A stretch of DNA of 64,000 nt from JBCBWG01 sp964579305 (GTDB lineage Bacteria; Pseudomonadota; Alphaproteobacteria; Rhizobiales; Hyphomicrobiaceae): positions 1 to 64,000 of the forward strand of contig CAZOGY010000002.1 of NCBI GenBank assembly GCA_964579305.1, in the 5' to 3' direction. Shown here piece after piece: positions 43,345 through 52,159 of this stretch. The notes beneath the pieces were generated by a model that saw only the letters and a list, made by a program, of their open reading frames with translations, did not search any database and was not told the DNA's origin. Position numbers and translations under genes: made by a program. Each line of letters begins with the position of its first letter. The stretch's first letter is position 1.

Positions 43345-44955
43345 ATGCCCAAACGAACGCCGGTCGAAGTTGTCTGGTTCAAACGCGATCTGAGGATCTG
43401 CGATCATGCTCCACTCGCGGCGGCTGCCCAGCGCGGGCCCGTTCTGCCGCTGTATGTGGTCGAGCCTGAATGGTGGGCGCAGCCTGACATGGCCGGCCGG
43501 CATTACGCCTTCATGTCGGAATGCCTGGACGAACTGCGCGATGACCTGGCGCGGCTGGGCCAGCCCTTGATTGTGCGCGTCGGCGACATGATCGACGTGT
43601 TGAACGACATTGCCGATGCCGTTGCGATCGCAGGGCTTTGGTCGCACGAAGAGACGGGCAACGCGTGGACCTTTGCGCGCGACCGCGCCGTCGGCGCCTG
43701 GGCCGCCGAGCGGGGGATTGTATGGCACGAATTCCGCCAAGACGGCGTGATCCGGCGACTACGCTCACGCGATGGGTGGGCTGGGAAGTGGGATCGCATG
43801 ATGGGCGCCGACCAGACGGAAGCGCCGGCAAGCCTGAAACCGATTGACGTCGATCTCACCAGCCATCGCATGCCAACGGCGCGCGATCTGGGGCTTGCGG
43901 ACGATCCATGCCCGCAGCGCCAGATCGGTGGCCGCAGCCGGGGCATGGGGACGATTTATAGTTTCCTGCACGAACGGGGCGAAACCTATCGCAGGGCGAT
44001 GTCAAGCCCGGTGACCGGTTTTGACGCGTGTTCGCGGATGTCGCCGCATTTGGCCTGGGGAAGCGTTTCAATGCGCGAGATCGCGCAAGCGACTTGGCTT
44101 CGGCAACGCGAACTCAAACACATTGGCGGGCGCGAGGTTTCGCAATGGCGCGGGTCGCTGATTTCATTTACCGGCCGCCTGCATTGGCATTGCCATTTCA
44201 TGCAAAAACTTGAAGACGAGCCGCGGCTGGAATTTGAAAACCTGCACCGCGGCTATGACGCTTTGCGCGCGCCGGAGGAAAGCGACGCCAGCCGATTGCA
44301 GGCCTATTGCGCCGGCGAGACGGGGCTGCCGTTCGTTGATGCCTGCCTGCGCTGTCTGGCGGCAACCGGCTGGATGAATTTCAGGATGCGCGCGATGCTG
44401 ATGGCTACTGCGAGCTATCACCTATGGCTCCATTGGCGCGCGCCCGGATTGCATCTGGCGCGGCTATTCACCGATTACGAACCCGGCATTCATTGGCCGC
44501 AATCGCAGATGCAGTCGGGCACCACCGGCATTAATACCGTGCGGATCTATAATCCCGTGAAACAGGGATATGACCAGGACCCTGAGGGAGATTTTGTGCG
44601 TCGCTGGGTTCCTGAACTTGAGGCGATCGCCGGAGCCGACGTGCACGAGCCGTGGAAACACCCCGAAGGTCAGACAATCCTTGGCAAGACCTATCCATTG
44701 CCGATTGTCGATCACGTCGAGGCCGCACGGGCCGCGCGTCAGAAGATCTATGGCATCCGCAAGAGTGCGGCTTTTCGTGATACGGCCGATGCCATCCAGG
44801 ACAAGCACGGCAGCCGAAAAAGCGGAATGCCGATGACGGGCCAACGCGGGGCGGCGGCGACGCGCAAAGCCAAACAGCGTTCCGCCAAACCTGCACAACA
44901 GCAATTGGATTTTGACCTCGCAGATCCTGGAACGTCACGAAAGGTGGCCTCATGA
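43345..44955 (+). CDS. cryptochrome/photolyase family protein (class I-like)
   Basis: 536 aa. The N-terminal alpha/beta domain starts VEVVWFKRDLRICDHAPL, and residues to about 130 form the antenna-binding fold. The FAD domain (about 200-480) has SPHLAWGSVSMREI, RLHWHCHFMQKLE, FVDACLRCLAATGWMNFRMR given as ATGWMNFRMR, TDYEPGIHWPQSQMQSG, and NTVRIYNPVKQGYDQDP. The residues that bind FAD and the Trp-rich stretch are in place. It repairs UV pyrimidine dimers with blue light, or acts as a cryptochrome; the exact subgroup is not certain. The C-terminus is a basic Lys/Gln-rich tail. Its stop overlaps the DUF2256 start (ATGA), so the two are translationally coupled. Confidence 0.92.
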   Translation: MPKRTPVEVVWFKRDLRICDHAPLAAAAQRGPVLPLYVVEPEWWAQPDMAGRHYAFMSECLDELRDDLARLGQPLIVRVGDMIDVLNDIADAVAIAGLWSHEETGNAWTFARDRAVGAWAAERGIVWHEFRQDGVIRRLRSRDGWAGKWDRMMGADQTEAPASLKPIDVDLTSHRMPTARDLGLADDPCPQRQIGGRSRGMGTIYSFLHERGETYRRAMSSPVTGFDACSRMSPHLAWGSVSMREIAQATWLRQRELKHIGGREVSQWRGSLISFTGRLHWHCHFMQKLEDEPRLEFENLHRGYDALRAPEESDASRLQAYCAGETGLPFVDACLRCLAATGWMNFRMRAMLMATASYHLWLHWRAPGLHLARLFTDYEPGIHWPQSQMQSGTTGINTVRIYNPVKQGYDQDPEGDFVRRWVPELEAIAGADVHEPWKHPEGQTILGKTYPLPIVDHVEAARAARQKIYGIRKSAAFRDTADAIQDKHGSRKSGMPMTGQRGAAATRKAKQRSAKPAQQQLDFDLADPGTSRKVAS

Positions 44956-45140
44956 AAGGGCGGAATGGCAAAACGATCGCCAAGGCGGACCTGCCCGAAA
45001 AGACCTGCGCGACGTGTGGGCGGCCATTCACGTGGCGAAAGAAATGGGCCGCCGTCTGGGACGAAGTTCGCTATTGCTCCGACCGCTGCCGGCGCACGCG
45101 GACCGGCGGGCGTGGTTCTGGAGCCGGCGTCAACGCTTGA
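44952..45140 (+). CDS. DUF2256 zinc-finger-like small protein
   Basis: 62 aa, starting inside the photolyase stop codon (ATGA) with AAAGGTGG upstream. It has the DUF2256 signature: KTCATCGRPFTWRKKW, then W.EVRYCSDRCR, giving two Cys pairs that probably bind zinc. The family is strongly associated with cryptochrome and photolyase genes, but its biochemical role is not established. The last 11 bp overlap tail-to-tail with the DUF3253 gene on the other strand. Confidence 0.9.
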   Translation: MKGRNGKTIAKADLPEKTCATCGRPFTWRKKWAAVWDEVRYCSDRCRRTRTGGRGSGAGVNA

Positions 45141-45432
45141 GTGCGAGGCGGATCGCGCCCTTTGCGGTACGGGGATCGACCGGCGTGCCGCGCTGCGTTA
45201 CGGAGATCTGGCCGCGGTCGCTGAGTTCGCCTGCGACGCGGCGCACGTGCGGCATCAGCGCGCGCCAGGATTCGCCGTCCGTGCTGAGGCGCCGCGCGGC
45301 TTCTGACGGGCAAATTGATTTGTCGGGGCCTCTTTTCGTACACAGCGCGAGGATCGCCGCCGCGATGGCCGTATCATCGGTGTCAGGCGTCGTCGTATGC
45401 GCGTTGGTCTGGTCGGGGTCTTTGGTCGTCAC
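45130..45432 (-). CDS. DUF3253 winged-helix-like protein
   Basis: 100 aa from GTG 45432, with GGAGG seven bases upstream. After a Thr/Asp-rich leader, AAAILALCTKRGPDKSICPSEAAR (shown as CTKRGPDKSICPSEAAR), WRALMPHVRRVAGELSDRG and the basic RGTPVDPRTAKGAIRL match the DUF3253 fold, a small winged helix. The family is usually listed as hypothetical and often lies near photolyase or DUF2256 genes, as it does here. DNA binding is inferred from the fold only. Confidence 0.85.
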   Translation of the reverse strand: MTTKDPDQTNAHTTTPDTDDTAIAAAILALCTKRGPDKSICPSEAARRLSTDGESWRALMPHVRRVAGELSDRGQISVTQRGTPVDPRTAKGAIRLALKR

Positions 45433-45500
45433 GTCGCACCTCCGATCCAATCCATGGCCCGTGCGTTGTGCCTTCGCAGACAATCGCGGAGGCCTGTGCC

Positions 45501-46754
45501 ATGCTGGATGTGGTTGATACCGATTTCACGCCGACGCGGGCGACCGCGCAGCAGCGCCTTGCGGTCTTTCTTCCGCAAGCTGGCCGGCATTACGCATCGC
45601 ACCGCAACGCCGATTTCGGGCCAAACGATCGCTCGAACGTGTCGGCACTTTCGCCGTTCATTCGCCACCGGCTGCTTTTGGAAACCGAAATTCTGGACGC
45701 TGTGCTTAGCCGATTTGCGCTCTCCACGGCCGAGAAGTATGTCCAAGAGGTTTTCTGGCGCACTTATTTCAAAGGTTATCTGGAGCAGCGCCCTTCAATA
45801 TGGGCGGCCTATCAAGCCGACCTCGCCGCAGCGCTCGAGATGGTTGCGGAGGGCGGTGATCTGCAGCATCGCTATAACGTCGCCGTTGACGGCCGTACCG
45901 GGATCGACTGCTTCGATGCTTGGGCAAACGAACTCGTCGAGACCGGGTACCTGCACAACCACGCGCGAATGTGGTTTGCCAGCATTTGGATTTTTACGTT
46001 GGATCTGCCCTGGCAATTGGGGGCCGACTTTTTCCTGCGCCATTTAATGGACGGAGATCCCGCGTCGAATACGCTTTCGTGGCGATGGGTCGGCGGATTG
46101 CACACCAAGGGTAAGACCTATCTGGCGCGCCCCGATAACATTGAGCGGTATACCGATGGCCGGTTTGCGCCGCATGGGCAGCTTGCGCTGAGCGCTCCAC
46201 CGCTTGATGAACCGCACACCCATGGCAAACGGCCGGTGCCGGCGCTGAGCGCGCTTGGCGATGCGCCCTATCTCCTTTTGATCACGGAAGAAGATTGCGC
46301 TCCGGAGTTGTTGGATCTGCCGCGGCCACCGGTTGGCGCCATCGCCCTGCGCGCGACGGATGCCCGTTCACCGCTTGGGGCTGGTGCGCGCGCAACGGCG
46401 TTCGCACAAGGGGCACTCGAAGACGCCCAGCGACGTGCGCGCGAGGCCTGGCGCGTGACAGTTGAAGTGCCGCATGGCGCCAACGACGACTGGGCCGGCG
46501 CCTTGCTTTCGGCCGCGCACACACACAAGGTTTCACATATCGTCACAGCTTATGCGCCGGTTGGGCCGGTGGCGGACAAACTGGCGATGGCGCGGGCCAA
46601 GCTTTCCGATGACGGCATCACCGTGCAACAGGTTCGCCGCGCGATTGATGACATTGCGTGGCCGCACGCCACGCGCGGCTTTTTTGGCCTGAAGCAGAAG
46701 ATCCCCGATATCTTAGAGGATCTGCAACGTCATATTGCGCCGACATTCCTGTAA
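45501..46754 (+). CDS. photolyase-type FAD-binding protein, apparently domain-permuted
   Basis: 417 aa. ATG 45501 lies ten bases after GGAGG; the longer frame is not conserved. The photolyase FAD-binding domain comes first (about 30-225): SNVSALSPFIRHRLL, VFWRTYFKGYLE, TGIDCFDAWANELVETGYLHNH in part (TGIDCFDAW and GYLHNHARMWFAS), DFFLRHLMDGDPASNTLSWRW in part (HLMDGDPASNTLSWRW), and GKTYLARPDNIERY. The usual N-terminal antenna domain is missing. Instead residues about 250-417 form an alpha/beta-like domain that ends WPHATRGFFGLKQKIPDIL, resembling the end of a photolyase N-terminal domain. A redox or light role with bound FAD is inferred. Confidence 0.8.
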   Translation: MLDVVDTDFTPTRATAQQRLAVFLPQAGRHYASHRNADFGPNDRSNVSALSPFIRHRLLLETEILDAVLSRFALSTAEKYVQEVFWRTYFKGYLEQRPSIWAAYQADLAAALEMVAEGGDLQHRYNVAVDGRTGIDCFDAWANELVETGYLHNHARMWFASIWIFTLDLPWQLGADFFLRHLMDGDPASNTLSWRWVGGLHTKGKTYLARPDNIERYTDGRFAPHGQLALSAPPLDEPHTHGKRPVPALSALGDAPYLLLITEEDCAPELLDLPRPPVGAIALRATDARSPLGAGARATAFAQGALEDAQRRAREAWRVTVEVPHGANDDWAGALLSAAHTHKVSHIVTAYAPVGPVADKLAMARAKLSDDGITVQQVRRAIDDIAWPHATRGFFGLKQKIPDILEDLQRHIAPTFL

Positions 46755-46764
46755 GCAAGCACGC

Positions 46765-48294
46765 TCAGTGCAAGCCATCGAGAAACGCTGAAGCACTTTG
46801 GCGGTAAGCCTGTTTCTTGTCGTCGGCCATCCGGTCCCAGGTGGAGAATACTGTGGCGAGCCTGGGGTTATTGCCGAGTTTTTCCCGGTTCCGGTCCAGA
46901 AAATGCCAATAAAGTGCATTGAACGGGCAGGCGCCGTCTCCGGTCTTTTTCTTGACGCTATAGACGCAAGATTTACAGTAATTGGACATCTTATCGATGT
47001 AATTGCCGCTCGAAGCATAGGGCTTGGAGCCTAACAGGCCGCCATCTGCAAACTGGCTCATGCCAATCACGTTTGGCAATTCCACCCATTCATAGGCGTC
47101 GGCATAGACGGCGAGGTACCACGTGCTAATCTGGTCTGGTGCCACGCCGGCCAACATTGCAAAGTTGCCGGTGACCATCAGGCGCTGGATATGGTGGGCG
47201 TAGGCCTCTTCTTTGGTTTGTGTAATCGCCTCGCGCAGGCACAACATGTCCGTTTCGCCGGTCCAGTAAAAATCTGGCAGATCGCGATCGGCGCCGAAAT
47301 AATTGACATCGGCGTAGTCTGGCATTTTCAACCAGTAGATCCCGCGGATGAATTCGCGCCAGCCTATGATTTGGCGAATGAAACCTTCCGTCGCGTTCAA
47401 TGGCGCCTGACCATCGGCGTAGGCGCGTGCGACGGCTTCGCAGACTTTGACCGGGTCGAGCAGTCCGGCGTTGATATAGGGGCTGAGGATCGAGTGATAT
47501 AAAAAACGCTGACCGATCAACATGGCGTCCTGGTAATCACCGAAGTTCGGCAGCGCATGCGCGATGAAATGGTCAAGAGCCTTCTCGGCATCATCGCGGG
47601 TCACCGCAAACCAGAATGGTTCAAGGTCGCCGAAGTGGTTGGAAAATCGCTTCGCGACAAGGTCTAAAACCTCGCGCGTTATTGAATCTGGCTCAAACCG
47701 GGGCACTTTGGGCATGAACAGATCATCGTCGCCAGGCTTTCGATTTTCGCTATCGTAATTCCATTTGCCGCCTTCCGGCTCGCCGTCAGTCATTAAGAGA
47801 CCGGTCTTTTTGCGCATCTCGCGGTAAAAGTATTCCATGCGCAAGGATTTGCGGCCCTTGGCCCAAGCCGCAAATTCGGCATGCGTGGCAAGAAAACGGT
47901 CGTCCGGCTTGATCTCAACGTCGCAATCAAAAAGCGCTGTCCAGCGATCCATGTCATTTTGAAGCCGAAACTCGCCAGCTTCCGTGACACGCACGCGGGA
48001 AATCTGGTGGCGCTGCAATGCTCTTGACACTTCTCCGCGCAAGCTTCCGGAATTGTCGGGGTCGTCGAGCTTGATGTAATCGACCTGCCAGCCTGCATCC
48101 TTTAGGTCCTGCGCGAAGTGGCGCATCGCGGAAAAAATAAAAGCGATTTTCTTTTTGTGATGTCGCACGTAGGTCGCTTCGTCGTGAACCTCAGCCATGA
48201 GGATGACCGTATCGTCCTTTGTCATACCTTTGAGCGAGGAAATCGTGCGCGAAAGTTGGTCGCCGAGGATGAGCACCAGCGTCGTTTCAGCCAT
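46765..48294 (-). CDS. FeS bacterial cryptochrome / (6-4) photolyase (PhrB type)
   Basis: 509 aa from ATG 48294, with AAAAGG upstream. This is the iron-sulfur photolyase family: LVLILGDQLS at the N-terminus, then EYFYREMRKKTGLLM. The four cluster cysteines are Cys352, Cys440, Cys443 and Cys456 (CLREAI and CKSCVYSVKKKTGDGACP), spaced exactly as in Agrobacterium PhrB with an offset of two. His367-His368 in AYAHHIQRLMVTGN correspond to the active-site histidines of the (6-4) enzymes. It repairs UV (6-4) photoproducts using FAD, a lumazine antenna and a [4Fe-4S] cluster. It converges on the permuted protein and is divergent from the flavoprotein gene. Confidence 0.95.
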   Translation of the reverse strand: MAETTLVLILGDQLSRTISSLKGMTKDDTVILMAEVHDEATYVRHHKKKIAFIFSAMRHFAQDLKDAGWQVDYIKLDDPDNSGSLRGEVSRALQRHQISRVRVTEAGEFRLQNDMDRWTALFDCDVEIKPDDRFLATHAEFAAWAKGRKSLRMEYFYREMRKKTGLLMTDGEPEGGKWNYDSENRKPGDDDLFMPKVPRFEPDSITREVLDLVAKRFSNHFGDLEPFWFAVTRDDAEKALDHFIAHALPNFGDYQDAMLIGQRFLYHSILSPYINAGLLDPVKVCEAVARAYADGQAPLNATEGFIRQIIGWREFIRGIYWLKMPDYADVNYFGADRDLPDFYWTGETDMLCLREAITQTKEEAYAHHIQRLMVTGNFAMLAGVAPDQISTWYLAVYADAYEWVELPNVIGMSQFADGGLLGSKPYASSGNYIDKMSNYCKSCVYSVKKKTGDGACPFNALYWHFLDRNREKLGNNPRLATVFSTWDRMADDKKQAYRQSASAFLDGLH

Positions 48295-48438
48295 CAATCG
48301 TGCCTTTTGATGCATGCAGAACCGCGATCCCTCCAGAGGTCGCGTGCAAGCGAAACGAAGCGGCGTGTGGCAAGGTTCACAAGGCAACAAGCGCCAGTTG
48401 GCGCAACCCGGCAGGCAGAGCGCCAGGAGGAACAACGC

Positions 48439-49398
48439 GTGGGCAAATCAGTGGCCGTAATCGGTGCGGGACTATGCGGTATGGGCTGCGCCCGCCAATT
48501 CGCCGACAAGGGTTGGGCCGTGACCGTGTTCGACAAAGGCCGCGCACTTGGCGGGCGGTTGGCCACCCGTGAAAGCAAAGGCTTTGCGTTCGACCACGGG
48601 GCTCCGATCGTCCAGGCGGAACGGGTACCGTTCCAGACGCTGATGCAGAACCTGGTCAAAGCCGGCTCGGCGGCACGTTATGACCTTGCGCTCGGTGATC
48701 CGCGCACCAACGACGAGGCACCGGCTTACGTTGGGTTGCCCACGATGAACCGGCTGCTGGCGCCGCTTGCCGACGGTCTCAATGTGCGCCAATCACATGA
48801 GGTGACGGCTCTGGTCGAGGGCGCGGCGGGATGGACGGTGGCTTTGAAAGACAAGGCCCCAGCAACTGGTTTTGACTGGGTCGTGGTCGCTATCCCCGCG
48901 CCGCAGGCGTCTGATCTGACGCGCGCCGTTGCCGGCATTGATTTCGTTGAAACGTCCAGAATCTATGAGCCCGTCCTGACAGCGATGTTGGCTTTGCCGC
49001 ACGGGCTACAGCCAAGTGCCCTGTTGCGCGCTCCGCACCCCGATATCGCGTATGCCATACGCAACGATGCAAAACCGGGCCGCCCAGCCGACGCGGCGCA
49101 ATGGGTTCTCCACGCAACGGCTGAGTGGAGTGCGACACACCTGGAGTGGGACCGGCCCGATATTGGGACAGCGCTGGCCAGGTCGTTCCTGGAAGCGCTC
49201 GATCTGGGATCAGTCTCACCCCTGTTCAGCAACGGACACCGGTGGCGATTTGCACGCGTCCAGGAACCGATCAATGCGCCGCATATCGTGAGCCTCCACA
49301 ACAAGATCGCCGTGACCGGCGACTATTTCCGCGGCGCAAATGCAGAGTACGCATTTGAGAATGGCGTGGCGACCGCGCACACCATCCTCAACGGCTGA
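48439..49398 (+). CDS. renalase-like FAD/NAD(P)-dependent oxidoreductase
   Basis: 319 aa from GTG 48439, nine bases after AGGAGG; the longer frame overlaps phrB antisense and is rejected. The dinucleotide fold is at the very N-terminus: VAVIGAGLCGMGCARQFADKG shown as VAVIGAGLCGMGCA, then VFDKGRALGGRLATR and FDHGAPIVQ. The C-terminus HNKIAVTGDYFRGANAEYAFENG shown as VTGDYFRGANAEYAFENG is the second FAD block. Proteins of this type are common neighbours of photolyase and phytoene-like genes, and the substrate is unknown. It is divergent from phrB over 144 bp. Confidence 0.88.
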   Translation: MGKSVAVIGAGLCGMGCARQFADKGWAVTVFDKGRALGGRLATRESKGFAFDHGAPIVQAERVPFQTLMQNLVKAGSAARYDLALGDPRTNDEAPAYVGLPTMNRLLAPLADGLNVRQSHEVTALVEGAAGWTVALKDKAPATGFDWVVVAIPAPQASDLTRAVAGIDFVETSRIYEPVLTAMLALPHGLQPSALLRAPHPDIAYAIRNDAKPGRPADAAQWVLHATAEWSATHLEWDRPDIGTALARSFLEALDLGSVSPLFSNGHRWRFARVQEPINAPHIVSLHNKIAVTGDYFRGANAEYAFENGVATAHTILNG

Positions 49399-49408
49399 TC
49401 CAGCGCGG

Positions 49409-50335
49409 CTACTGATGCCATCGCAGGATCAGCGGATCGACCGACTTGAGCATGCCGATCAATTCGGCGCGCGTTGCGGGGTGTAACGCTGTTTGCGGAT
49501 GCCGGACGAATGCGCTTTTGATCACGCCACCTTCGACAAGTGCCTCCTTCGTGGCGCGCAAGCCGCATTGCCGGTTCTCGAAATTTATGACCGGCAAGAG
49601 CTTGTCATAGCCTGCGCGCGCTGCCTCGGTCTCGCCGGCCAGATAGTCCGTGACGATCGGCCGGATCAGATCGGGGATCAAAGCGCTTGTCATTGTGCCG
49701 GTCGCGCCGGCCTGCAAATCGGCCAGCAAGGTGATGCCTTCCTCGCCATCGAAGGGACCGATGATGGCCTCGTCACCGGCCGCGATCAACGCGCGCAGCT
49801 TTGCTGCCGTGCCAGGCATTTCAATCTTGAAGTACGACACATTTGGGATTTCGCGGGCCATCCGTACCAGGAGAGGCACTGACAGGGTGACACCGGCCAG
49901 CGGCGCGTCCTGGACCATGATAGGGATTGAGATTGCCGCAGCCACGCGCTCGAAATGCTCAAATATGCCCTGCTCGTCGGGCTTCAGGAGCGCACCGTGA
50001 TACGGCGGCATGAGCATGATCATCTTGGCGCCGGCTGATTGCGAAGCTTTGGCGCGGGCGATCACGACATCTGTGGAAAAGTGGCTACAGGTGACGATAA
50101 CGGGCACGCGGTCAGCAACATGGCGCAAGCAAACGTCGAGCAATTCGGCGCGCTCATCGTCAGACAGCGCAAACTGCTCTGAATAGTTGGCCAGGATGCA
50201 GATGCCGTCGACACCTTGGTCTATCATCAGGTCAAGGACGCGCTTCTTGCCCTCGATATCCAGGGCGCCGCCATCGTGAAACGGCGTCGGCGCAATTGGA
50301 TAAATTCCGGTCCAGGCCTCGTGGTCGGTCTCCAT
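49409..50335 (-). CDS. dihydrodipicolinate synthase/N-acetylneuraminate lyase family protein
   Basis: 308 aa from ATG 50335, with GGGAGA ten bases upstream. The class I aldolase TIM barrel is clear, with IYPIAPTPFHDGG at the start and Schiff-base Lys170 in VSYFKIEMPG. Other DapA residues differ: the GTTGE site reads NYSEQF, and the YNVPxRT segment with its catalytic Tyr reads VQDAPLAG, so Tyr is replaced by Gln. It is therefore unlikely to be the lysine-pathway DapA. Keto-acid aldolase or dehydratase activity on a sugar or amino acid derivative is more probable. The HAD hydrolase gene is divergent from it. Confidence 0.88.
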   Translation of the reverse strand: METDHEAWTGIYPIAPTPFHDGGALDIEGKKRVLDLMIDQGVDGICILANYSEQFALSDDERAELLDVCLRHVADRVPVIVTCSHFSTDVVIARAKASQSAGAKMIMLMPPYHGALLKPDEQGIFEHFERVAAAISIPIMVQDAPLAGVTLSVPLLVRMAREIPNVSYFKIEMPGTAAKLRALIAAGDEAIIGPFDGEEGITLLADLQAGATGTMTSALIPDLIRPIVTDYLAGETEAARAGYDKLLPVINFENRQCGLRATKEALVEGGVIKSAFVRHPQTALHPATRAELIGMLKSVDPLILRWHQ

Positions 50336-50648
50336 GGCAGCGTCATCTCCCTGTGTGATTTTCGTGTTGTCTAAAGGCTCCCGCTTACACGGTTCGGCCC
50401 GCGCGTTCGAGCCGAGGCTGATCGTCGTGCGAGACACGAAAGTTATGCCGGAAGTTTTGCCGGCGCAGGCCCTCGGCAGACAGTCAAGCGTGGCCAAACC
50501 GCAACCGCTGCGACGCGTTGACCAATTTGCCGATGCTTTCGCGGCGAACTGTAGGGCGGTGCACTACCTTACCCTTTGAAGCGGCGGGCGCGCAAAATGC
50601 GGTTGGCGGATTGCCCTTGGTGCACGGGTCAAGCGACAGGACATGGCA
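50336..50648. promoter_or_regulatory. divergent intergenic region (aldolase-like / HAD hydrolase)
   Basis: About 310 bp with no gene. It must carry promoters for both flanking genes. No inverted repeat or other clear element stood out. Confidence 0.35.
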
Positions 50649-51383
50649 ATGGTCGATTTTCAGCACTACCAGGCCGTATCGTTCGACTGCTACGGCACAC
50701 TGATTGACTGGAACACCGGCATCGCGACATGGGCAGAGGCTTGGCTCGCCCAGGTGGCGCCAGGGTCGGAGGTGACGCCAGCGCAATTCCTGGCGGCCTT
50801 TTCCAGACATGAACGCACGATCGAACGCGAACAGCCCACGCTGCGCTATCCGCTGGTTCTTGCGGAGGTGTTGCGGCGGATCGGGACGGAGTTCGGCCTC
50901 CCCGTGAGCGAACCGGACGCGACGTCTTTTGGTGCCTCAGTTGGCGATTGGCCGGCCTTTGACGACAGCACGCAGGCCTTACGCGCGCTTGCGGAGCGTT
51001 TCAAACTGGTCGTGCTGTCCAACGTCGACCGCTCCTCGTTCGCCCGCAGCCAAGAGCGGCTTGCGGTTCGTTTTGATGCAATCATCACTGCGGAAGACGT
51101 TGGGGCCTATAAGCCGGACCCTGCGAATTTCGACACGCTTCTTGCCACGGTCGATGGCATGGGCGTGCCACGCCACGCGTTGCTGCACGTTGGCGAAAGC
51201 ATCTACCATGACGTCAATCCCGCGATCCGGGACCGCATAGATTGCATCTGGATTGATCGCAGCGCGGACACGGGCGGGCCGACTGCGTCTGGCAACCCGC
51301 CTACGCCAAGCGTCCTGCCAATCGCGACCTATCCTTCCATGGCAGCATTCACCCGCGCGGCCCTGAATGGCGACCATAGCTGA
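50649..51383 (+). CDS. HAD hydrolase, haloacid dehalogenase type II
   Basis: 244 aa from ATG 50649, seven bases after AGGA; ATG 50643 would overlap that site. The HAD motifs are in order: motif I VSFDCYGTLIDW (nucleophile Asp), motif II VVLSNVDR, and motifs III/IV YKPDPANF and HVGESIYHDVNPA. The helical cap between motifs I and II is that of type II 2-haloacid dehalogenases. Many such proteins act on phosphates or haloacids, so substrate assignment is open. The gene stands opposite the aldolase-like gene and may share its promoter region. Confidence 0.9.
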   Translation: MVDFQHYQAVSFDCYGTLIDWNTGIATWAEAWLAQVAPGSEVTPAQFLAAFSRHERTIEREQPTLRYPLVLAEVLRRIGTEFGLPVSEPDATSFGASVGDWPAFDDSTQALRALAERFKLVVLSNVDRSSFARSQERLAVRFDAIITAEDVGAYKPDPANFDTLLATVDGMGVPRHALLHVGESIYHDVNPAIRDRIDCIWIDRSADTGGPTASGNPPTPSVLPIATYPSMAAFTRAALNGDHS

Positions 51384-51435
51384 ATGCACACTGGTGCCGG
51401 CGGAACAGCGGACGCGCAGCGCTATGTCGAACCGG

Positions 51436-51825
51436 CTATTTCTTAAGGCCGCAGATTGCCCAGTGCAGCGTCAATTTGTTGTCCGTCTTGCTTGTGCGCC
51501 AACTCACGGCTTCGTTGAATTCCAGTGCCTGGCAAAAGCGGTCAGCCAATTCGTAGACGGTATCCGCGCTGCAGCCTTTTGCACCAATTTCGCAGTTGGC
51601 CAGTGCGCTTTCGAAAAAGCGATCACTGTTGCGCCGGACCGACTGGACGTCGGTGAGATTTTCAAAAGGCAATTGAGGTTCGCCGAACGTCTGGAAAAAC
51701 GCATACTTGTCGGGGCGGCGATCCGATGCGGCATCGACGGGCACCTGCGCGTGGAGTGGCGCCGTGCTCGCGATCAGTATCGCGAGAGCCCAGCTCATGT
51801 ATCGGGTGATAGCCGTGTTGGTCAT
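51436..51825 (-). CDS. small exported protein of unknown function
   Basis: 129 aa from ATG 51825, eight bases after GGAG. The signal peptide is clear (YMSWALAILIASTAPLHAQ). The mature protein contains four cysteines (LANCEIGAKGCS, RFCQALEF, WAICGLKK), suggesting two disulfides in the periplasm, and several aromatic residues. No family is recognised. The longer ORF upstream is low-complexity and rejected. It is not in an obvious operon: the ABC ATPase gene upstream ends 334 bp away. Confidence 0.75.
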   Translation of the reverse strand: MTNTAITRYMSWALAILIASTAPLHAQVPVDAASDRRPDKYAFFQTFGEPQLPFENLTDVQSVRRNSDRFFESALANCEIGAKGCSADTVYELADRFCQALEFNEAVSWRTSKTDNKLTLHWAICGLKK

Positions 51826-52159
51826 TGCGCATTCTCCGTCCACCTGCGGGCCGCCGCGTGAGCTGAGCGCCCGGGTCTCACTTGCCCCATGCCGCACGCG
51901 GATCATTACGCTGTCTTTGCCGGCAGCGCGATAGGCAAGCGGTTGATTTCGGTGGACGGCGATGCAGACCCGGGGAGCGAGGGCTGCGGTGCTAACGGGC
52001 ACGGAGCCCGGGCGTCCACGGCAGTGCTCCCTCCGTGGAACCGGGCAGGGATGCCACGCACCGCGACGCTGAGCATCCGCCAGCGGCATCCAGCGTCCCG
52101 CCTTGGCTCTGAGGGCGTTGACAACGCGGCCGCAGAGCGGGAGGCCGGCAATCGTGCCC
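51826..52159. other. intergenic region after the peptide ABC operon
   Basis: 334 bp without a supportable gene. An imperfect structure with GACGCTG/CAGCGTC arms (about 52068-52094, 7-bp stem, large loop) lies about 65 bp after the ATPase stop and could help end that transcript. The remainder probably holds the promoter of the small exported-protein gene. Confidence 0.35.
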
